Below are positions 8,690 to 16,550 of a stretch of 64,000 bases of DNA, in pieces. The first letter of the stretch is position 1. Every line of letters starts with the position of its first letter. Made by a program: the position numbers and the translations under genes. This DNA is from 79-D21 sp964521575. GTDB lineage: Bacteria > Synergistota > Synergistia > Synergistales > 79-D21. Below the pieces are notes generated by a model that saw only the letters and a list, made by a program, of their open reading frames with translations, was not told where the DNA came from and did no database searches. The stretch lies in assembly GCA_964521575.1 (NCBI GenBank), contig CAZFSR010000004.1:62001-126000 (forward strand), given 5' to 3'.

Positions 8690-9591
8690 ACGCGATCCTC
8701 GGACTCAAGCTGGATGTCGACACGCTGAGGGGTTACAGGGAGGGTGTGCCGGCCCTCCTGGACCTTTTCGACCGGCTCGGCATCCGGTCGACGATGTTCT
8801 TTTCCATGGGACCCGACAACAGCGGAAAGGCCATTCGGCGAGTATTCCGCAGGGGTTTCCTGTCCAAAATGCGGAGAACCAGCGCCGTCAGCACTTACGG
8901 CCTGAAGACGATGCTTTACGGAACACTCCTGCCCGCTCCGTTTATCGTCGAGTCCGACCCCTCCATCCTCCGCCTGGCCGTGGAACGCGGACATGAGTGC
9001 GCCGTCCACGCATGGGACCACGTCGATTGGCAGGACCGGCTCGACAGCCTGGGGCCCCGCGCCGTTCGCGAGACTCTCGGCAAGGCTTTCGGGCTTTTCG
9101 AGAGAATCACCGGTTTTCCGGCCCGGTCCTGCGCCGCTCCTGCCTGGAAGGTCACAAAAACCAGCCTGGAGGTGCAGGACGAGTTCGGACTCGACTATTG
9201 CAGTGACTGCCGGGGAAAGTCTCCGTTCTTCCCGGTTTGGGGATGCGACCGTTTTTCGACTCTTCAAATCCCATCGACCTTGCCCACGCTCGACGAGATT
9301 TTCGGGCTTGACGGGCAATCGCCGGAGGAGGCGAACCGGACCCTTGTTAACGGACTGCGCGAAGGGATCAACGTCCACACCTTCCACGCGGAAATGGAGG
9401 GCATCGGCCAACTCCCGCTCTTCGAGAAGTTCCTCCGTGAGTGCATGAACCGGGGGGTCCGCTTCGCCACTTTGGGAGACATCGCGAAATCTCTGTCCAG
9501 GGAGAACCTTCCCTCCTGCCTCGTCGAACCGGGGGAAATCCCTGGGCGGGCAGGATCTGTCGCTCTTCAGGGAAAGGAGTGTCCATCGTGA
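8686..9591 (+). CDS. arnD: 4-deoxy-4-formamido-L-arabinose-phosphoundecaprenol deformylase
   Basis: A 301-residue carbohydrate esterase 4 (NodB/polysaccharide-deacetylase) protein. LGLKLDVDTLRGYREG near the N-terminus gives the metal-binding Asp pair, and HAWDHVDWQ gives the His motif typical of ArnD. It removes the formyl group from undecaprenyl-phosphate-Ara4FN before flipping. The open frame extends upstream to 8611 inside the preceding gene, but ATG 8686 in the ATGA overlap gives the expected ArnD N-terminus. The last codons overlap the ugd start (GTGA). Confidence 0.88.
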   Translation: MNAILGLKLDVDTLRGYREGVPALLDLFDRLGIRSTMFFSMGPDNSGKAIRRVFRRGFLSKMRRTSAVSTYGLKTMLYGTLLPAPFIVESDPSILRLAVERGHECAVHAWDHVDWQDRLDSLGPRAVRETLGKAFGLFERITGFPARSCAAPAWKVTKTSLEVQDEFGLDYCSDCRGKSPFFPVWGCDRFSTLQIPSTLPTLDEIFGLDGQSPEEANRTLVNGLREGINVHTFHAEMEGIGQLPLFEKFLRECMNRGVRFATLGDIAKSLSRENLPSCLVEPGEIPGRAGSVALQGKECPS

Positions 9592-10922
9592 AAATCGCCG
9601 TGATCGGCACGGGATACGTCGGTCTCGTAACGGGGAGTTGCCTGGCCAATTTCGGGAACGAGGTCCTTTGCGTGGATGTCGACAGTGAAAAGGTGGATAG
9701 CCTGAACGCCGGGCGAGTTCCGTTTTTCGAGCCCGGGCTGGCCGATGTTTTGGCACCCAACCTTTCTTCGGGCCGCCTGGCCTTCACGACCGACCTTTCC
9801 GAGGCGGTGAACGCCGCTGAGATGATTTTCATCACCGTCGGGACACCCCCCGACCCCTCCGGTGCCGCGGATCTTTCTACCGTTTGGGAGGTCGCCCGTT
9901 CGATCGGGAGATGCATGGAAGAAGCCAAGATCATCGTGACCAAGTCGACGGTCCCGGTCGGGACGACGCTCAAGGTCAAGGGCCTCATCGCGGAGGAAAT
10001 CTCCGCACGGGGCCGGGCTATTCCCTTTGAAGTCGCGAATAACCCGGAATTCCTGCGGGAAGGTTCTGCCGTCCTGGATTTCATGAATCCCGACCGTGTG
10101 GTTGTCGGCACCGAAAGCGAAAAAGCCAGGGAGGCCCTAGGGACGCTTTATTCGTTCCTTGACGAGGAAAAACTGCTCTTCATGGATATCCTTTCCTCGG
10201 AGATGACCAAGTATACGGCCAACGCGCTGCTGGCGACCAAGATTTCCTTCATGAACGAAATCGCCGGGATTTGCGAAAGCGTCGGGGCCGACGTGGAAAA
10301 GGTCCGTCTCGGCATCGGCTCCGACTCGAGAATCGGCTATGCCTTCATCTCACCCGGCTGCGGCTACGGGGGGTCCTGCTTCCCGAAAGATGTCCGCGCG
10401 CTCATCCGGACCGCCACCGCCTTCGGCTACAGCCCGCGGATACTCGAAGCCGGCGAGAAGGTCAACAACGACCAGAAACACATCCTCTTCGACAAAATCG
10501 CTCGCCATTTCGAGAATACGGCAGGCAGGACCATCGCAATCTGGGGGCTCTCCTTCAAGCCGAATACATCCGATACGAGGGAGGCTTCAGCCTTGGTCCT
10601 GATCGAGGACCTGCTGAAAGCGGGAGCCAGGGTGAAGGCCCATGACCCCGTCGCCATACCGGAAGCCCGCAAGTCACTGCCACCTCGTGCAGGGCTCGAA
10701 TACACGGAAAACCATCTTGAAGCGGCCCGTGGGGCGGATGCCCTTGTCCTGGTCACGGAGTGGGATCTTTACAAGCAGCCTGACCTGCGCAAGCTGGCGA
10801 GCCTGATGGCCTCACCGGTGGTCTTCGACGGGAGAAACCAGTACAACCCACAGGAGATGGGACGCCACGGTTTCACCTACTACTCGATCGGCCGTCCGGT
10901 CGTCCTGGGAGGGAATCCTTAA
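9588..10922 (+). CDS. ugd: UDP-glucose 6-dehydrogenase
   Basis: A 444-residue UDP-glucose/GDP-mannose dehydrogenase: N-terminal NAD fold with IGTGYVGLVTG, helical linker, and SPGCGYGGSCFPKD with the catalytic cysteine, then the C-terminal UDP-binding domain (GLSFKPNTSDTREAS). It makes UDP-glucuronate, the precursor for ArnA. GTG 9588 (GTGA overlap with arnD, 8 nt after GGAAAGGAG) is preferred over the longer open frame starting at 9441, whose extra 49 residues read like another frame of arnD. Its place at the end of the operon supplies the whole Ara4N route from UDP-glucose. Confidence 0.93.
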   Translation: MKIAVIGTGYVGLVTGSCLANFGNEVLCVDVDSEKVDSLNAGRVPFFEPGLADVLAPNLSSGRLAFTTDLSEAVNAAEMIFITVGTPPDPSGAADLSTVWEVARSIGRCMEEAKIIVTKSTVPVGTTLKVKGLIAEEISARGRAIPFEVANNPEFLREGSAVLDFMNPDRVVVGTESEKAREALGTLYSFLDEEKLLFMDILSSEMTKYTANALLATKISFMNEIAGICESVGADVEKVRLGIGSDSRIGYAFISPGCGYGGSCFPKDVRALIRTATAFGYSPRILEAGEKVNNDQKHILFDKIARHFENTAGRTIAIWGLSFKPNTSDTREASALVLIEDLLKAGARVKAHDPVAIPEARKSLPPRAGLEYTENHLEAARGADALVLVTEWDLYKQPDLRKLASLMASPVVFDGRNQYNPQEMGRHGFTYYSIGRPVVLGGNP

Positions 10923-11971
10923 AACCATTCCTTTTTCCGGAAATAGCGAAGCATGACAAGCGCGACGGTGCCCATCACACCCCAGACCAGAGGGTAGCCA
11001 AAACGCCATTCCAGTTCGGGCATGAAGCGGAAGTTCATCCCGTAAACGCCTGCAATGAAGGTGAGGGGGATGAAAAGGGTGGAAATCACGGTCAGGACCT
11101 TCATGATCTCGTTCATCCGATTGCTCAGGCTCGAAAGATAAATGTCCAGGAACCCCGAGAGTGTTTCCCTCAGGCTTTCAACCGCTTCGAGCACCTGGAC
11201 GGTATGGTCGTAAAGATCTCGCAGGTAGGGGGCCAGCCCCTCACCCACAAGAGGGGATTCCCTCCGCTCAAGGTTGCCGATGAGCTCCCGGAGAGGCCAG
11301 ACGCTCCTTCGGACGAAATTCACTTCCCTCTTGAGATCGTGGAGCGCGTGGAGGGTATCCCGCGCCGGGTTGCTCACTAGTTCGTCCTCCAGGGACTCGA
11401 CACGATCCCCCAGGCTTTCGAGGACCGTGAAATACCCGTCCACTACAGCATCCAGGAGGCTATAGGCAAGGGCATCCGCTCCCATCTTCCGGAGCTTGCC
11501 CTTCCCCGATCGAAGTCGTTCACGAAGCGGCCCGAACACATCACCCTGGATTTCCTGAATGGAAAGGACGAACCCGTTTCCAAGGATCACGCTTACCTGC
11601 TCGGATACGGTCCGTCCCGTGCCTTCCTCCAGGCGCAGCATTTTCAGGACGGCGAAAAGATAACTCCCGTAGTCCTCAAGTTTCGGCCTTTGCTCGAGAG
11701 ACATGACGTCCTCCAGGACGAGGGGATGAATGCCGAAGGGTCCCAGCAAAGCTTCCAGAAGCGCCGGATCGGAAAGCCCATCCACGTTGATCCACCGGAT
11801 CCCCTCTCCGCCCTGGGCACCCAGGCAATCTTCCAGCGTGCAGGACATCTTTTCCAGAAAATAGTCCGGGGAATAGGCGATCAAATCCAGCGTCGGGGTT
11901 TGTCCAGACGGCCCCGAAACCTGCCTTATCGGGGGTCTTGGACGAAATGCGCTTTTGGTGTCCCTCGGCAA
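10919..11971 (-). CDS. corA: CorA family magnesium/cobalt transport protein
   Basis: A 350-residue protein with a large acidic cytoplasmic N-terminal domain and two C-terminal transmembrane helices. The signature GVYGMNF sits at about residues 308-314 at the end of helix 1, followed by the loop MPELEW and helix 2, ending in the basic tail RKKEWF. It forms homopentameric Mg2+/Co2+ channels in the inner membrane. The start is TTG 11971, 9 nt after GGGAGG. The stop overlaps that of ugd tail-to-tail by 4 nt. Confidence 0.92.
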   Translation of the reverse strand: MPRDTKSAFRPRPPIRQVSGPSGQTPTLDLIAYSPDYFLEKMSCTLEDCLGAQGGEGIRWINVDGLSDPALLEALLGPFGIHPLVLEDVMSLEQRPKLEDYGSYLFAVLKMLRLEEGTGRTVSEQVSVILGNGFVLSIQEIQGDVFGPLRERLRSGKGKLRKMGADALAYSLLDAVVDGYFTVLESLGDRVESLEDELVSNPARDTLHALHDLKREVNFVRRSVWPLRELIGNLERRESPLVGEGLAPYLRDLYDHTVQVLEAVESLRETLSGFLDIYLSSLSNRMNEIMKVLTVISTLFIPLTFIAGVYGMNFRFMPELEWRFGYPLVWGVMGTVALVMLRYFRKKEWF

Positions 11972-11984
11972 GGTAGGCGCCTCC

Positions 11985-12749
11985 CTACGACGGATCTTCG
12001 ACCACTGAGTTCCTCAGGATCCCGATCCCCTCGATTTCGACTTCCACGACATCCCCGGCTTTGATCGGGCCGACGCCGGCTGGGGTTCCCGTCGCAATGA
12101 CATCCCCCGGATGAAGCGTTGAGAAGCGGCTGATGTGGGAAATCAGGCGGCAGACGGGGAAAATCATCATATCCGTGCTCGTCGATTGGACAACCCGCCC
12201 GTTGAGGCGAGTCTCGATTCGGCGGCCCCGCGTCTCCGCGGAATTCAGGATCCATGGCCCCAACGGGCAGAACGTATCGAATCCCTTTGCCCGGGTCCAT
12301 TGCCCATCCTTGTTCTGCAGATCTCTTGCCGTCACATCGTTCAGGCAGGTCAGGCCGAAAATTGCCGTTCCCGCTTCTTCTTCAGAAACGCAGCGGCAAG
12401 TATTGCCGATGACGACCGCCAACTCTCCTTCGTAATCCACCCTGCCGGCCCAAAGGGGAATCCGGATGCTTTCTTCGGGTCCAAGGAGGGAGCCGGGGGC
12501 CTTCAGGAAGATCAGCGGCTCCTCCGGCAAATCATGCCCCAGCTCTCTCGCATGCTCCGAATAGTTCCGGCCGACACAGAAAATATTGGCCGGTTCAAGC
12601 GGTGCGAGAAGGCGAACTTCTTCGAGCGTAAGACGTTTCTCCGGGATGGGCCTCCCGTTAAACAGCCCTCCCTCGACAGGGGTGATGAAGCCCTTCTCGA
12701 GGACTCCGAAACTAACGCGATTCCCCATTTCATACCGTAGATAAAACAT
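11985..12749 (-). CDS. Fumarylacetoacetate hydrolase family protein
   Basis: The 254-residue length and the core motif IFCVGRNYSEHARELG, then PLIFLKAPGSLLGPEE and the metal-binding DYEGELAVVIG, identify an FAH-fold hydrolase, isomerase or decarboxylase. GDVIATGTPAGVGP near the C-terminus is typical of the 2-hydroxyhepta-2,4-diene-1,7-dioate isomerase/acylpyruvase group. The exact substrate cannot be read from sequence; acylpyruvate hydrolysis or oxaloacetate decarboxylation are the usual activities. It is 13 nt upstream of corA and may be co-transcribed with it. Confidence 0.85.
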   Translation of the reverse strand: MFYLRYEMGNRVSFGVLEKGFITPVEGGLFNGRPIPEKRLTLEEVRLLAPLEPANIFCVGRNYSEHARELGHDLPEEPLIFLKAPGSLLGPEESIRIPLWAGRVDYEGELAVVIGNTCRCVSEEEAGTAIFGLTCLNDVTARDLQNKDGQWTRAKGFDTFCPLGPWILNSAETRGRRIETRLNGRVVQSTSTDMMIFPVCRLISHISRFSTLHPGDVIATGTPAGVGPIKAGDVVEVEIEGIGILRNSVVEDPS

Positions 12750-12782
12750 CGTCTTTCCCCCTTGAAATATTTCTGTCCGGTT

Positions 12783-13172
12783 TCACTTCCAGGACGGGAC
12801 AATCAGGGCCAACGCAGCCCCGTAACTGACCACGAGGGCCAACAGGACGGAAGCGGACAACATGTCCTTCGTGCGTTTCACATCCTCGTTGAATTCCGTC
12901 CCTACGTGGCTGTCGATCAACAGCTCCAGGGAGGTGTTGATCAACTCGATCACCATCGGGACGAGGCTGAGGAGGAAAACCCGGAACGCCAGCCAGAAAT
13001 CCCCCTTCCCCGCATAAATGGCCAACGCCGTGAAAAGGAAAGCGCATGCCGTTTCCCTCGCGATCGCCGTTTCCATGAAGAAAGCGGTTTTCAGGCCGTT
13101 GAAGGAATTCAGGCATTTCCTTCCAAGGGAATCGTTTTTCCAACTGCACTTCGAGTTAGAGGGGCTCGCCAT
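12783..13172 (-). CDS. dgkA: Diacylglycerol kinase, DgkA family
   Basis: A 129-residue integral membrane protein with three hydrophobic helices. Motifs ARETACAFL, VIELINTSLELLIDS (catalytic Glu and metal-binding residues) and KRTKDMLSASVLLAL are diagnostic of prokaryotic DgkA. It phosphorylates diacylglycerol (or undecaprenol in Gram-positive relatives) at the inner membrane, recycling lipid released during envelope glycolipid synthesis. TGATG overlap with the upstream HD gene implies coupled translation. Confidence 0.9.
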   Translation of the reverse strand: MASPSNSKCSWKNDSLGRKCLNSFNGLKTAFFMETAIARETACAFLFTALAIYAGKGDFWLAFRVFLLSLVPMVIELINTSLELLIDSHVGTEFNEDVKRTKDMLSASVLLALVVSYGAALALIVPSWK

Positions 13173-13954
13173 CAGGATCTTCCACCTTCCGCCGCGGAAG
13201 ATTGGGCATATTTCCTTGCCTTTTCGATGAGTGACCGGACTCGCGGCTCGGCAGGAAGCCGTTTTTCGATCCTCTCGATCACTCTCCGGTCAAGGATCCG
13301 CTGGAACGAGGGCGCGTAATTCAAGTCGAAAACCCACGATAGCTGGACGAGGAGGAAATCGGCCATGCAAGTGACTTGGCCGTATGAAGCCTGTCCATTT
13401 TTTGCCAGGGTCTCCACGAGTTCCTCGCTGATTTTTCCCGTTTCGGGAATCCGGGGAAGAAGTTCCCGGATCCTTCCCTCTTCGAGATACCCCTGCACCA
13501 GTTCGAACACATCAAGCTTGTCGGCATCTCGAACAAGCCGAACCATGTTCAGGCTTCCCGGCCGGATTCCCCTTGGGATCTCCTTCTTGTTGTGGTACCG
13601 GATTCCATCCAGGATGGCAAACATGCTCCCCTCTTCAAGGAACTCGAGGACACGGGAGTTCGAGACGGTTTCCCAGCCGAGTTCCCCATGGTCCACCGAA
13701 ACGGCATCGTAAAAAGTCCCAAAATCCCGGTATTGCGGAAACCGGCCCACATCATGAAGTAAACCGAGGATCTCGGCATGCCCGACCCCGGTCTCATCGT
13801 GCCCCAGTTCCCGGGCGAGCCTGCCCGCTTCGTCGGAAACACGGAAACTGTGGTGCAGCTTCAGCGCCAGGAGCGGTTCGAGATCCCCTTTATCCTTCAC
13901 GAACCCTCCCGTAAACGAGCAAAACCATTGTTGGACATCGTTCATCGGCATCAT
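13172..13954 (-). CDS. HD-domain phosphohydrolase family protein
   Basis: A 260-residue protein with an HD metal-binding arrangement: LKLHHSFRVSDEA near residue 30 (first His), LGLLHDVGRFPQYR near residue 65 (the HD doublet) and DADKLDVFELVQG near residue 150 (the last Asp). HD proteins are nucleotide or phosphoester hydrolases; the substrate is not evident. Three close ATGs (13954, 13951, 13945) are possible starts. The first follows GGAG too closely, so the third may be used. It is translationally coupled to dgkA. Confidence 0.75.
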   Translation of the reverse strand: MMPMNDVQQWFCSFTGGFVKDKGDLEPLLALKLHHSFRVSDEAGRLARELGHDETGVGHAEILGLLHDVGRFPQYRDFGTFYDAVSVDHGELGWETVSNSRVLEFLEEGSMFAILDGIRYHNKKEIPRGIRPGSLNMVRLVRDADKLDVFELVQGYLEEGRIRELLPRIPETGKISEELVETLAKNGQASYGQVTCMADFLLVQLSWVFDLNYAPSFQRILDRRVIERIEKRLPAEPRVRSLIEKARKYAQSSAAEGGRS

Positions 13955-13995
13955 GCTCCAGATATACCTTCCTTTTTCCGCCAGGTCGTTTTCCG

Positions 13996-14024
13996 TTGCG
14001 GCCGCAACCCGAGGCTGTTATAGT
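13996..14024 (+). promoter_or_regulatory. Candidate gpt promoter
   Basis: TTGCGG (13996-14001), a 17-nt spacer and TATAGT (14019-14024), about 36 nt before the gpt start codon. Hexamer matches are 4/6 and 5/6 with optimal spacing. Confidence 0.55.
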
Positions 14025-14059
14025 AATCGCACCGGCCGACTGGGAAGGAGCGATTACCG

Positions 14060-14548
14060 TTGGATTCTTCCGAGCGTTACAAGAAGACTTTTCCGATTTC
14101 GTGGGACCAACTGCATAGAGACTGCAAGACCCTGGCCTGGCGCCTTCACGAGCAGGGCAAGTGGAACCGGATTCTCGCGATCGCCCGGGGCGGCCTTGTC
14201 CCCGCAGCCATTATCGCCCGTGAGCTCGACATCCATTTCATCGACACCATCTGCGTTTCGAGTTATACCCTCCGCACCCAGGGCGAACCGGCGATCCTGA
14301 AGCAGGCGACCTCTTTTGAGAACGATCCGCAAGGTTCACTCATCATTGACGACCTGGTCGACACGGGCCGAACCGCCCAGCTTGTCAGGCGGATGTTCCC
14401 CGAAGCCTATTTCGCCACCGTTTACGCAAAACCGGACGGACGCCCTCTCGTCGACATGTTCATCACCGAAGTCAGCCAGGACACCTGGATCCTTTTCCCC
14501 TGGGATTCCGAGTTCTCGTTCTCGCAGCCGATCATCGGCAGGACCTAA
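14060..14548 (+). CDS. gpt: Xanthine-guanine phosphoribosyltransferase
   Basis: A 162-residue type I phosphoribosyltransferase. The PRPP-binding loop GSLIIDDLVDTGRTA (residues about 93-107), the N-terminal ILAIARGGLVPAAIIA and the C-terminal WILFPWD match Gpt (152 residues in E. coli). It salvages xanthine and guanine to XMP and GMP. The start is TTG 14060, 9 nt after GGAAGGAG. The stop overlaps the stop of a nucleoside-transporter permease gene on the other strand, which supports a purine-salvage theme for this locus. Confidence 0.88.
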   Translation: MDSSERYKKTFPISWDQLHRDCKTLAWRLHEQGKWNRILAIARGGLVPAAIIARELDIHFIDTICVSSYTLRTQGEPAILKQATSFENDPQGSLIIDDLVDTGRTAQLVRRMFPEAYFATVYAKPDGRPLVDMFITEVSQDTWILFPWDSEFSFSQPIIGRT

Positions 14549-15483
14549 TCCCTCTCCTCGCGGTGAAAGGGCTGCCCCAAAGCCGCAGGTGCCCCGAGCA
14601 GGATCCCTTTTCCCTTCCTGATGGAGATTCCGACAAGCACGACGATTGTCAGGAGATAGGGGAGCATGAGCAGCAGCGGGGCGGGTACCGTTGTCCCTGC
14701 TGCCTGTATGCGGAGCTGCATGGCCCCGACCCCTCCGAACAGGTACGACCCCAGAGCCGCCCTCAAAGGGTTCCATATCCCGAAGATGACCAGGGCAACT
14801 GCGATCCATCCCCGCCCTGCGGTCATCATTTCCACCCACATCTGCGTATAGACGACCGAGAGATATGCCCCGCCGAGCGACGCGAGCCCACCGCCCACCA
14901 TTGTATAGGCATACCTCAGCCGAGTGACGTTCAAACCGGCCGAATCGACGGCCCTCGGGTTTTCTCCCAAGGCCCGCAGGGTGAGGCCCCACCGGGTCGA
15001 AGCGATGAACCAGCAGAGCACTCCCACGAGAAAATAGGAAAAGTAAACGAGGGGATCATGGTTGAACAATACGGGTCCAAGGAAGGGAATCTTTCCCAGG
15101 AGAGGAACCGGCATGACCCCGATGCCTTGTATGGTTTCCCCGACATAGGCCTTCCCGAGAAGCGCGCTCATGCCCGTTCCGAACATGGTGATCGCCAGCC
15201 CGCTGACGACCTGGTTGGCTCCCATGCTCACGCAGAGGAAGGCATGGATTGCGGAGACACTCATACCCACGAATACCGCTACGGCAAGACCGAACCAGGG
15301 GTTGCCGGTCATCATGGTGGCTGAAAACCCGGAGAAGGCCCCCAGCAGCATCAGCCCCTCCAAACCGAGGTTCAGGACCCCCGCTTTTTCGGTCAGGATT
15401 TCCCCGAGGGTCGCGAAGAGTATCGGCGTGCCGCTCCGGATTGCCGCGGAAAGGATCGGGACCAGGATTTCCAAGAGACTCAC
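14545..15483 (-). CDS. Nucleoside-type ABC transporter permease (NupQ/BmpB-like)
   Basis: A 312-residue membrane protein of the BPD_transp_2 (RbsC/LivH-type) permease superfamily. The family core EKAGVLNLGLEGLMLLGAF near residue 35 is typical of the second permease of BMP-family nucleoside importers. About eight to nine hydrophobic helices are visible. The frame is open up to 15969, but the upstream part reads in another frame of the neighbouring permease. GTG 15483, in a GTGA overlap with that gene and preceded by AAGGGGGAG, is the start. It works with the three genes upstream on the same strand. Confidence 0.88.
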   Translation of the reverse strand: MSLLEILVPILSAAIRSGTPILFATLGEILTEKAGVLNLGLEGLMLLGAFSGFSATMMTGNPWFGLAVAVFVGMSVSAIHAFLCVSMGANQVVSGLAITMFGTGMSALLGKAYVGETIQGIGVMPVPLLGKIPFLGPVLFNHDPLVYFSYFLVGVLCWFIASTRWGLTLRALGENPRAVDSAGLNVTRLRYAYTMVGGGLASLGGAYLSVVYTQMWVEMMTAGRGWIAVALVIFGIWNPLRAALGSYLFGGVGAMQLRIQAAGTTVPAPLLLMLPYLLTIVVLVGISIRKGKGILLGAPAALGQPFHREERD

Positions 15484-16550
15484 TCCCCCTTGCCGGACAA
15501 GACGATCCGGTAGTTTCGGAAAAACTCCCCGCCGAGAACACAGAACAGGATCAATCCCTGCAAAACCTGGACGCTTGCCAGAGGAAGCCCCATGACGACC
15601 TGGAGGGTGTCCCCGCCTACGAGGAGTGCGCCAAGGAGGAAGGAGACAAAGATCGTTCCCAGGGGATTCAGTCGCGCAAGCCACGCCACGATGATGGCCG
15701 TGAAACCGTACCCGCCCGAAAACCCGGGCTGGATTCGTCCCTGTAGCCCGGCGATCTCCGTCATCCCCGCGATGCCGGCCACGGCCCCGGAAACAAACAT
15801 TGCCAAAATGATGTTTTTGGTGTCGTTGATCCCCGCATAACGGGCGGCCTTGGGATTGTTCCCGATGACCCGCAGCTCGAAGCCCCAGCGTGTCCATCGG
15901 TACAACACCCTGAAAAGAATGGCGATGAAAATCGCCAGGAAGATCCCTACGTGCACCCGGGTTCCCCATAGAGAAGGTAACCGGGCCGCACCGGGAAACG
16001 GAGCCGTCATCGGGAATCCCAGGCTGGAAGGGTCACGCCAGGGCCCATATATGAAATAGTCGGCCAGCAAGATGGCGATATAATTCATCATCAGCGTCGT
16101 GATGGTCTCGTTCACGCTCCAGCGCGCCTTCAGGAAGCCCGCGAAGCCAGCCCAAAGACCTCCCGCAAGCGTCGCCGCAAGAAACATCATGGCGAACATG
16201 GCGATGGAATTGTCCACGAAGAGGTACCGAACGACGGCAACCGTCGCAAGAGCTCCCATGACGATCTGCCCCTCGGCCCCTATATTCCAGACAACCATCG
16301 TGAACGCAAGCCCCACCGCGAGCCCTGCAAGGGTAAGGGGAATCGCCTTGACGATCGTCTCGCTGATGCCCCATGCGTCCCCTAGGGAGCCCTTGAACAT
16401 CGCGGCGTAGGCTGCAAATGGGGAGACACCAAGAAAAAACAGGAGAACCGCACCCGCCGCTAGGGCAATCGCCACCGCCCCTACCGGTATGGCCCAGCCC
16501 AGCCAGGCAGGAGTGTCCGTTCGCCGTTCCACCCGAAAAGGCGCGATCAT
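15480..16550 (-). CDS. Nucleoside-type ABC transporter permease (NupP/BmpC-like)
   Basis: A 356-residue polytopic permease of the same superfamily, with the longer N-terminus usual for the first permease of the pair. FTMVVWNIGAEGQIVMGAL near residue 85 is the signature of this subfamily and TITTLMMNYIA follows. It overlaps the ATPase gene upstream by 4 nt (ATGA) and the second permease downstream by 4 nt. The heterodimeric channel would sit in the inner membrane. Confidence 0.88.
   Translation of the reverse strand: MIAPFRVERRTDTPAWLGWAIPVGAVAIALAAGAVLLFFLGVSPFAAYAAMFKGSLGDAWGISETIVKAIPLTLAGLAVGLAFTMVVWNIGAEGQIVMGALATVAVVRYLFVDNSIAMFAMMFLAATLAGGLWAGFAGFLKARWSVNETITTLMMNYIAILLADYFIYGPWRDPSSLGFPMTAPFPGAARLPSLWGTRVHVGIFLAIFIAILFRVLYRWTRWGFELRVIGNNPKAARYAGINDTKNIILAMFVSGAVAGIAGMTEIAGLQGRIQPGFSGGYGFTAIIVAWLARLNPLGTIFVSFLLGALLVGGDTLQVVMGLPLASVQVLQGLILFCVLGGEFFRNYRIVLSGKGE

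Noticed and set aside
15484..15969. 162-codon extension of the second nucleoside permease
   Set aside because: It overlaps the first permease in another frame; the GTGA overlap at 15483 gives the expected family N-terminus.
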